DNA from: Deltaproteobacteria bacterium
GTDB taxonomy: Bacteria > Desulfobacterota > DSM-4660 > Desulfatiglandales > B25-G16
DNA: 9,194 bases
Assembly (NCBI GenBank): GCA_019308645.1
Contig: JAFDHR010000069.1
Location: 1-9,194 of the forward strand
Direction: 5' to 3'
Shown: positions 5,793 through 9,194 of the stretch, piece by piece
Layout of the letters: every line of letters starts with the position of its first letter
How positions within the stretch are numbered: position 1 is the first letter of the stretch
Position numbers and translations under genes: made by a program
The notes under the pieces: model-generated
Told to the model about the DNA's origin: nothing
What the model saw: the letters and a program-made list of their open reading frames with translations, nothing else
Databases searched by the model: none

Positions 5793-7487
5793 ATGAAATA
5801 TATTCCCGCCCAGGTAATTTACTTTATTCGAAGCAGAACAACAAAGAGGAACTTCAAGCTCTTATTCAAGTTTTTATTGGCCTTAACAGCTATTGTCATA
5901 ATATACAGCGTCTTGTTTCATTTCATAATGCTTTTTGAAGATAGAAACTTTAGCTGGGTTACAGGTTTTTATTGGACGCTTACTACGATGTCCACTCTTG
6001 GCATTGGCGATATCACCTTTGCAAGTGATTTGGGTAGAATATTTTCAATGGTTGTACTTATATCCGGAATTCTTTTTTTGCTCATCATGCTCCCTTTTAC
6101 CTTTATACAATTTTTTTATGCCCCATGGCTTGAAGCCCAATCAAGAGTGAGAGCACCACGTGAATTGCCGGAAAACACAACAGGCCATGTGATTCTGACA
6201 AATTTTGACCCTATTACAATAAATCTCGTAGAAAAACTGAATCAATATAATTACGAATATGTCATTATCGTAACTGATTTGCATCGTGCATTAGAACTTT
6301 ATGACTTGAACTACAAGGTAGTCGTAGGTGATCTGGGTGATCCAGAGACATATAGGCGTCTTCGTACACAAAATGCTGCCCTGGTGGTTGCCAACAATGA
6401 TGATATGATGAATACAAACATATCATTTACAATCAGGGAGATCTCTAAAAAAGTACCAATCGTTACGAATGCTGATGCAGATGATTCCATTGACATTCTT
6501 CAGCTTGCCGGCAGTACTCACGTCTTTCAGTTCATGAAGATGCTCGGGAAATCTCTGGCCCGAAGAACGCTTGGAGTGAGCATGGGGGCAAATGTCATCG
6601 GAAGATTCGATCAGCTTCTCATTGCCGAAGCCCCTGCAATGCGCACACCTCTCGAAGGAAAAACAATTGCTGAAAGCAATTTACGGGAAACAATCGGCGT
6701 AACAGTTGTCGGGATTTGGGAGAGAGGCAGATTTGAAATCCCCCACCCCCAGACTCGAATCAATTCCACAACCGTCCTTTTACTGGCCGGATCTGTTGAA
6801 CAGCTCAATAAATATGATGAGATCTTCTGCATTTATCGCATTTATCACACTGCCAATGCTCCTGTCCTGATATTGGGTGGAGGCCGTGTCGGGCGTACAG
6901 CAGCAGAGGCCCTGGAAGAACATCAGATTGATTATCAGGTTGTGGAGAAGAATTCGATGCATATTGAAAACAAAGATAAGTATATTCACGGGAACGCTGC
7001 CGATATCAATGTCCTCAATAGAGCCGGCATACGAGAGGCACCGACTGTCATAATTACGACACATAATGATCCTATGAATATTTATCTAACCATTTATTGC
7101 CGGCGATTGCGGCCTGATATTCAGATTATCAGCAGGGCAAACCTTGATAGAAATATTTCCAAATTACATGGGGCGGGCGCTGACCTGGTTATGTCATATG
7201 CTTCCATGGGTGCCAACACCATCATTAATCTCTTGAAACCGGGAGAAATATTGATGTTTGAGGAAGGGCTGAATGTTTTCCGCGCGCCAGTGCCCTCACT
7301 TCTTGTGGGCAAAGCTCTTGCTGAAAATCAAATCCGGGAACAAACGGGCTGCAGCGTTATAGCCATTAGCACACAGGGCGAGTTAAACATAAACCCCGAC
7401 CCCTCAATTCCTCTTGGTGAAAATGACGAAATGATCATGATTGGCACAGCCGACGCAGAAAAGCGTTTTATTGAAAACTATTCGTAA
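5793..7487 (+). CDS. Potassium channel subunit with two tandem RCK domains (GsuK-like)
   Basis: The product has 564 residues and forms an inner-membrane K+-selective channel gated by cytosolic RCK domains. Residues 21-49 are the first membrane helix. The pore loop carries TLGIGD (68-73) as selectivity filter, a variant of TVGYGD, and 82-109 is the second membrane helix. The first RCK domain spans about 131-345: its nucleotide loop GHVILTNFDP lacks the Gly-rich motif, and a TrkA-C part starts near 283. The second RCK domain spans about 357-564, with intact ILGGGRVGR (360-368), Glu386 at the end of strand two, which favours NAD(H) binding, and a TrkA-C part from about 500. One pore with two RCK domains per chain matches Geobacter GsuK. 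ATG 5793 is preferred, with GAGAGG (5778-5783) upstream; a TTG directly before it is unlikely. A TATACT (5739-5744) may be a -10 element. Confidence 0.9.
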   Translation: MKYIPAQVIYFIRSRTTKRNFKLLFKFLLALTAIVIIYSVLFHFIMLFEDRNFSWVTGFYWTLTTMSTLGIGDITFASDLGRIFSMVVLISGILFLLIMLPFTFIQFFYAPWLEAQSRVRAPRELPENTTGHVILTNFDPITINLVEKLNQYNYEYVIIVTDLHRALELYDLNYKVVVGDLGDPETYRRLRTQNAALVVANNDDMMNTNISFTIREISKKVPIVTNADADDSIDILQLAGSTHVFQFMKMLGKSLARRTLGVSMGANVIGRFDQLLIAEAPAMRTPLEGKTIAESNLRETIGVTVVGIWERGRFEIPHPQTRINSTTVLLLAGSVEQLNKYDEIFCIYRIYHTANAPVLILGGGRVGRTAAEALEEHQIDYQVVEKNSMHIENKDKYIHGNAADINVLNRAGIREAPTVIITTHNDPMNIYLTIYCRRLRPDIQIISRANLDRNISKLHGAGADLVMSYASMGANTIINLLKPGEILMFEEGLNVFRAPVPSLLVGKALAENQIREQTGCSVIAISTQGELNINPDPSIPLGENDEMIMIGTADAEKRFIENYS

Positions 7488-7488
7488 A

Positions 7489-7785
7489 TATAGGACGGAT
7501 AAAGGTTTGGTCTGGATAGAACACCCAAAGAAAGGGCGTCCGATAAAGTTCAGAGAGAAAGGCAAGGTTCAAAATTCACGATATGAAATCGAAATTGTAC
7601 CCAATGGTTCCTTCTCGGGTTATTGGGTGGGTGAATTTGCCGAAGTGGATGGCGGTGTTAAGCTGGAGTTTACAGAGGTCGGTGAAATACACAATCCTAT
7701 TTTCAGAGTTCTGGCATATTTTTTCTTTGACTTGGAAAAAACAATCAAAGAATACCAAGAGAACCTAAAAAAAACATATAGAAAC
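7489..7785 (+). pseudogene. 5'-truncated SRPBCC-family cassette gene
   Basis: Starting within two bases of the potassium channel stop, this frame encodes roughly the last 97 residues of an SRPBCC (START/Bet v1-like) protein of usual length about 150. The terminal pattern GEIHNPIFRVLAYFFF followed by a KTIKEYQENLKK helix is the family's strongly conserved end, and SGYWVGEFAEVDGG is the preceding strand pair. The start and N-terminal strands are missing. No ribosome site is visible, and any ATG in this frame lies inside the channel gene. The frame stays open through the attC to TAA 7915-7917, giving an unnatural tail. Within the A8 run at 7767-7774, removal of one A would bring the gene to stop at the TAA inside the attC left box (GCCTAAC), so a slippage frameshift is likely. 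I treat it as non-functional. Confidence 0.75.
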
Positions 7786-7789
7786 CAAT

Positions 7790-7880
7790 GCCTAACAATC
7801 CCATCCAGCGGCAGCAAAAAGCGGCGCTTCTCGTTCCTCGTCGCTCTGCTTTTTGCTGCCGCTGATGTGAGACGTTCCCA
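7790..7880 (+). other. attC site after the SRPBCC remnant
   Basis: The left outer box GCCTAAC (7790-7796) matches RYYYAAC exactly. The left arm CATCCAGCGGCAGCAAAAAG (7802-7821) pairs with CTTTTTGCTGCCGCTGATG (7849-7867) over its whole length except for one extra C on the left, the extrahelical base. The right outer box reads GTTCCCA (7874-7880): GTT is kept, but the RRRY part is not. The last six bases after the crossover G belong to the next cassette, so a non-standard junction with the toxin-antitoxin segment is possible. Confidence 0.82.
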
Positions 7881-7890
7881 GAGAAAAAAC

Positions 7891-7920
7891 TTGACATTGA
7901 CGTACATTGGAGGCTAAGCT
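7891..7920 (+). promoter_or_regulatory. Possible promoter of the toxin-antitoxin operon
   Basis: A perfect TTGACA (7891-7896) is followed after 18 bases by TAAGCT (7915-7920), a poor -10. Transcription would start close to ATG 7928, leaving almost no leader, while GGAGG (7909-7913) would lie within the promoter. This suggests either a leaderless message or a different -10. The placement just inside the start of the cassette fits an operon carrying its own promoter. Confidence 0.35.
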
Positions 7921-7927
7921 ATACGTC

Positions 7928-8167
7928 ATGAACACAAAATTAACATTACGAATGGATGAAGAAGTTGTGCAGAAGGCCAAAATGGAGGCAAAACGTCGGG
8001 GCAAATCCGTTTCCCGCATGCTAGCTGAATTCATCGAATCGATCGGTTCGGAGCCGTATTCAAAAAAGATTCTGCCGCCGACCACAGCATCACTTATCGG
8101 GATTTTGAAGGGGCAGGAAATCTCGGAAGATGATTATAAGGCTCATCTTCTGGAGAAGTACCTTTGA
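7928..8167 (+). CDS. Antitoxin of a PIN-domain toxin-antitoxin pair (DUF6364-like)
   Basis: The product has 79 residues. The N-terminus TKLTLRMDEEVVQKAKMEAKRRGKS has the strand-helix-turn-helix pattern of ribbon-helix-helix-like DNA-binding antitoxins (DUF6364 type): a TLR(M/L)D strand, then a basic helix and SVSRMLAEFI. The C-terminus LIGILKGQEISEDDYKAHLLEKYL matches the acidic toxin-binding tail common in this family (L-x-G-x-L-K-G...D-D-Y...EKY). It should neutralise the downstream PIN nuclease and repress the shared promoter; this is known for the class and not shown here. I chose ATG 7928; a TTG at 7907 in the same frame would add seven residues but would swallow GGAGG. Its stop overlaps the toxin start (TTGA at 8164-8167), so the two are translationally coupled. 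Confidence 0.85.
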   Translation: MNTKLTLRMDEEVVQKAKMEAKRRGKSVSRMLAEFIESIGSEPYSKKILPPTTASLIGILKGQEISEDDYKAHLLEKYL

Positions 8168-8577
8168 GAGTGATCGTTGACACAAATGTCGTGCTTGATG
8201 TTTTACTTAATCGTGAGCCTTTTGTAAAAGCTGCAGTGGAGGTCTTTTGTCTTGTTGAGGAATCTCGCATTGACGCTTTCCTTTGCGCTACAACTATTAC
8301 AACGATCGACTATCTGCTTAATCATTCTCTTCCAACGTCGAAAGCTCGGAACGCTCTGCGTAAACTCATCAGCCTATTTGAAATTGCCACCGTAAACAGA
8401 TCGGTGATTGAACGTGCACTTGACAGTAAAATCAAAGATTTTGAGGACGCGGTGTTGGCCGAGGCCGGTCAAATGGCCGGAGTTGATTCTATCGTCACCA
8501 GAAATACTAAGGACTTTGTAAGATCCAACCTGAAAGTTTTCGATCCCAACGAGATCCTAGCTCAATTCAATAGATAG
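8164..8577 (+). CDS. PIN-domain ribonuclease toxin (VapC-like)
   Basis: The product has 137 residues, the usual length of single PIN-domain toxins. The PIN fold signatures are VDTNVVLDVLL (5-15) with catalytic Asp6, an acidic position in TTIDYLL (Asp49), KDFEDAVLAEAG (91-102) with Glu94 and Asp95, and TRNTKDF (112-118) with Asp117. Together they form the Mg-binding acidic cluster of RNases in the VapC class. The likely action is cleavage of tRNA or other RNA when free of antitoxin. The start is TTG 8164, overlapping the antitoxin TGA; GTG 8170 is the alternative and would leave the fold intact. The pair lies directly after an attC, and toxin-antitoxin operons are well-known stabilising cassettes in chromosomal integrons. 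No clear attC follows the stop. Confidence 0.9.
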   Translation: MRVIVDTNVVLDVLLNREPFVKAAVEVFCLVEESRIDAFLCATTITTIDYLLNHSLPTSKARNALRKLISLFEIATVNRSVIERALDSKIKDFEDAVLAEAGQMAGVDSIVTRNTKDFVRSNLKVFDPNEILAQFNR

Positions 8578-8727
8578 CAAATGCGTGATAAAGTGATGAC
8601 CACGTTATAAGGTTGTGGGAATCATATTTGGTAGGTCGTTGAAAAGGGAGAAATTAAAATTTTGCTATTGTTTTTTCCAATTTTGGGCCATGGTTTTATT
8701 GTAAATATATTCTTTATCATGTGCTGA

Positions 8728-8751
8728 TAAGTCGTTTTAGAACCAACGTTA
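8728..8751 (-). repeat. Right arm of the long-range 24-bp inverted repeat
   Basis: This is the reverse complement of 3101-3124 with one mismatch. Read on the + strand it ends in CCAACGTTATAT, where GTTATAT (8748-8754) could be a right attC box with one departure from GTTRRRY. No left arm lies nearby. It sits in an AT-rich spacer of 222 bases between the toxin and the lysine-rich gene. Confidence 0.7.
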
Positions 8752-8769
8752 TATATTAAGATATCCAAA

Positions 8770-8787
8770 GGTCCCTTTTTACTTTTA
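8770..8787 (+). repeat. Short dispersed motif, second copy
   Basis: GGTCCCTTTTTACTTTTA matches the motif at 3295-3314 apart from small changes. Here it overlaps the leader of the lysine-rich gene, ending at the start of its ribosome site (AGGAG 8787-8791). Confidence 0.42.
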
Positions 8788-8799
8788 GGAGAAACAGAT

Positions 8800-8904
8800 A
8801 TGGGTGATAAAGGAAAAAAAGATAAAGGCAAAAGGGAACAACAGAAAAAGGCCCAGCTTAATCCAAAGGAAAAACGAAAATTGAAAAAAGAAAAGAAGAA
8901 ATAA
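8800..8904 (+). CDS. Small lysine-rich protein, 34 residues
   Basis: The frame starts at ATG 8800 and ends at TAA 8902-8904. It begins MGDKGKKDKGKREQQ, has a short neutral middle AQLNPKEKR, and ends in a lysine run. About half of the residues are Lys or Arg, and there is no hydrophobic core, so it is probably disordered and may bind nucleic acid. Support for translation is good: AGGAG (8787-8791) lies eight bases before the ATG. I recall similar very short basic proteins beginning MGDKGKKDK in other bacteria, which cannot be verified here; no function is known to me. It could be missed by gene finders with a length cutoff. A dispersed repeat motif forms its leader. Confidence 0.62.
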   Translation: MGDKGKKDKGKREQQKKAQLNPKEKRKLKKEKKK

Positions 8905-9194
8905 GTGGGGCATAAGTAATTTAGTATTCAGATGAACCACTCGCTGCACATGACAGACTTACAGCTCCGCTGTTTCGCCTGCATGTTTGGACGGTGCCGT
9001 TTCGACGGGATTAGTTCTAACCATATTCGGAAAAAGTTCGATAAACAATAACTTGATAACCTCGTAAAAAGTCACATTTCCCCTCCCCCTTGATGCTGAC
9101 TTTTACCCATACGTAAGACCGTTGCTTATGGGCTAGCCCTCGTGTTCTGTAATGATTTAGACATAGCAAATCCCATGGCGATATCTTGTAGGCG
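8905..9194. other. Non-coding tail with no supported gene
   Basis: No open frame with a convincing start is present. The segment contains a weak hairpin ACAG-CTCCG-CTGT (8971-8983) in a sequence that might be a badly decayed attC, and a 10-bp imperfect inverted repeat, GTAAAAAGTCA (9064-9074) against TGACTTTTAC (9097-9106), flanking a pyrimidine-rich tract (9077-9090). The inverted repeat resembles the ends of short non-autonomous elements, but no second copy is seen. Confidence 0.5.

Noticed and set aside
7441..7488. ATG 7441 as the true start of the SRPBCC-like protein
   Set aside because: The first 16 codons lie out of frame inside the conserved C-terminus of the potassium channel and resemble nothing in the SRPBCC family.
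8580..8625. Possible attC directly after the toxin gene (ACGTTATAAGG resembles a right box)
   Set aside because: No left arm or paired stem was found, and only four-base complementarities are present.
8622..8831. Minus-strand open frame of 69 residues
   Set aside because: It spans the AT-rich spacer, the inverted repeat arm and the start of the lysine-rich gene; there is no ribosome site, and its composition looks random.
8932..9022. Possible further attC (CTCCGCTG loop, partial arm pairing near CATG repeats)
   Set aside because: Arm pairing is only about half of the positions and neither outer box is recognisable, so it cannot be supported.

Overview
This is a bacterial accessory region, and its organising principle looks like an integron gene-cassette array. 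Every convincing gene lies on the + strand. Several are followed by short imperfect inverted repeats with the architecture of attC sites: outer boxes near RYYYAAC and GTTRRRY, inner arms that pair apart from one extrahelical base, and a variable loop. No integron integrase is visible, so within this window the region is a cluster of attC sites lacking an integrase (CALIN), or the distal part of a larger array. Base composition changes from gene to gene: the first two genes look GC-richer and most later ones AT-rich, as expected for cassettes of mixed origin. The host cannot be named. Group II introns, cassettes, a PIN-domain toxin pair and a two-RCK potassium channel together suggest an environmental bacterium (for example Desulfobacterota or Planctomycetota), but that is a weak inference.

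Layout. Positions 1-114 are the 3' end (domains V and VI) of a group II intron whose body lies upstream of the window. A small VIT/CCC1-like membrane protein follows (163-639) with a long, bulge-free attC-like hairpin (646-754), then an unrecognised 234-residue protein (767-1471) and its attC (1483-1543). Next is a membrane methyltransferase-like protein (1613-2176) with attC 2192-2270, an apparent gene-less mini-cassette ending in a very clean attC (2331-2390), and a second, unrelated-looking membrane methyltransferase/reductase-fold protein (2417-3103). The gene-free stretch 3104-3468 holds one arm of a long-range inverted repeat, a probable 5' fragment of a group II intron, the last codons of a lost cassette gene and another attC.

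From 3469 there is a predicted zinc-protease lipoprotein and a flavodoxin-family oxidoreductase, a decayed attC-like repeat (4978-5072), a cysteine-rich small membrane protein (5111-5626), and a complete two-RCK potassium channel subunit (5793-7487). Directly downstream of the channel stop codon is the C-terminal part of an SRPBCC-family cassette gene, still joined to its own attC (7790-7880). A toxin-antitoxin pair follows (7928-8577), then the second arm of the long inverted repeat, and a 34-residue lysine-rich protein (8800-8904). The last 290 bases show no gene I can support.

The genes do not form a pathway. They read as independent acquired functions (metal or ion handling, membrane methyl transfer, redox, K+ flux, addiction module) collected by site-specific recombination and then eroded by intron insertion, deletion and frameshift.
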